From assembly GCA_031285565.1 (NCBI GenBank), contig JAITVY010000062.1, positions 1 to 63,970 on the forward strand: a stretch of DNA of 63,970 nt, in the 5' to 3' direction. A program made the position numbers and the translations under genes. Below the pieces are notes generated by a model. That model was not told the origin of the DNA and searched no databases. It saw only the letters and a program-made list of their open reading frames with translations. Every line of letters starts with the position of its first letter. Within the stretch, counting starts at the first letter, position 1. Positions 63,874-63,970 of the stretch are shown one piece after another. This stretch comes from Tannerella sp. GTDB taxonomy: Bacteria > Bacteroidota > Bacteroidia > Bacteroidales > Tannerellaceae.

Positions 63874-63905
63874 TTTGAGGGGCAAAAAATATAACTTTAT
63901 CTTTG
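63874..63905 (+). promoter_or_regulatory. Consensus promoter of the last gene
   Basis: TTTG (63874-63877), exactly 20 nt, then TATCTTTG (63898-63905). Transcription would start near 63911, about 11 nt before the ATG. Confidence 0.75.
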
Positions 63906-63921
63906 CAAGAAAAAAAGATAT

Positions 63922-63970
63922 ATGCAAAAAGACGGTTATAGTTTACTGTTACCATCGGGTTTGTTAGATT
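63922..63970 (+). CDS. Start of a gene cut by the window edge (possibly a transposase N-terminal part)
   Basis: ATG at 63922, sixteen codons visible (MQKDGYSLLLPSGLLD). The LLLPxGLLD pattern resembles, from memory, the short N-terminal ORF of ISAon1-type insertion sequences. Too little is present to be sure, and no terminal inverted repeat could be checked. Confidence 0.4.
   Translation, partial: MQKDGYSLLLPSGLLD

Noticed and set aside
61780..63970. Complete insertion sequence or prophage at the right end
   Set aside because: Only 16 codons of the last gene are visible; terminal repeats and transposase motifs cannot be checked.

Overview
The window comes from a low-GC member of the Bacteroidales (Bacteroidota). 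The evidence is SusC/SusD and fimbrillin genes, a hybrid two-component regulator, lipoprotein signals, Bacteroidota-type promoters (TTTG, about 20 nt, TAnnTTTG) and a succinate-to-propionate gene set. I cannot place the genus; Tannerellaceae or Dysgonomonadaceae would fit.

Layout. 1-734: 3' end of a 23S rRNA, a 5S rRNA and a terminator. 812-5969: an HU/SPOR membrane protein, then mutA-mutB. 6177-7121: an M28 peptidase. 7240-11782 (minus strand): methylmalonyl-CoA epimerase and a biotin-dependent sodium-pumping decarboxylase. With mutAB these convert succinyl-CoA to propionyl-CoA and store the energy as a sodium gradient. 12203-16040: housekeeping genes (L25, Pth, S4 protein, DUF454) and a small ABC exporter.

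16259-27305 is the most striking region, a dense RNA-repair and ribosome-rescue island. A consensus promoter reads into a roughly 180-nt candidate structured RNA. Twelve genes on the same strand follow: a basic unknown protein, RtcB ligase, a metallophosphoesterase, PrfH release factor, a VOC protein, an AAA+/M41 protease, the 2'-phosphotransferase KptA, a macro-domain protein, a small protein of the type often annotated ADP-ribosylation/crystallin J1, TatD, an ATP-dependent RNA ligase and a bifunctional HD-phosphatase/polynucleotide kinase. The set holds two independent RNA sealing routes, removal of the 2'-phosphate scar, likely processing of the ADP-ribose by-product, a release factor for damaged ribosomes and a protease. 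The components are known families. The combination and the leader RNA are what deserve attention.

27456-43254 is mixed accessory and housekeeping sequence: two fimbrillin-like lipoproteins (one with an apparently out-of-frame signal peptide), an AraC regulator, two secreted phosphodiesterases, a membrane glycosyltransferase, a decayed Xaa-Pro aminopeptidase, a methyltransferase-like protein with altered catalytic motifs, a Tat-exported oxidoreductase, a ModF-like double ATPase and DgkA.

43434-52680 holds a hybrid two-component regulator whose phosphorelay residues are replaced (H to N, D to E). It is divergent from a SusC/SusD pair, and the SusC gene has a nine-G tract just after the signal peptide. 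53594-54241 is an HU-family gene behind five 22-bp-phased direct repeats and a palindromic promoter. 54451-61740 has a TonB-plug protein split by an in-frame stop, small paralogous secreted proteins (one broken), an acetyltransferase and an outer-membrane/lipoprotein pair. The right end (61780-63970) carries a GC-richer ankyrin lipoprotein, a damaged SMI1/KNR4 gene, a lipoprotein relic and the first codons of another gene, which together look like an immunity-gene graveyard.
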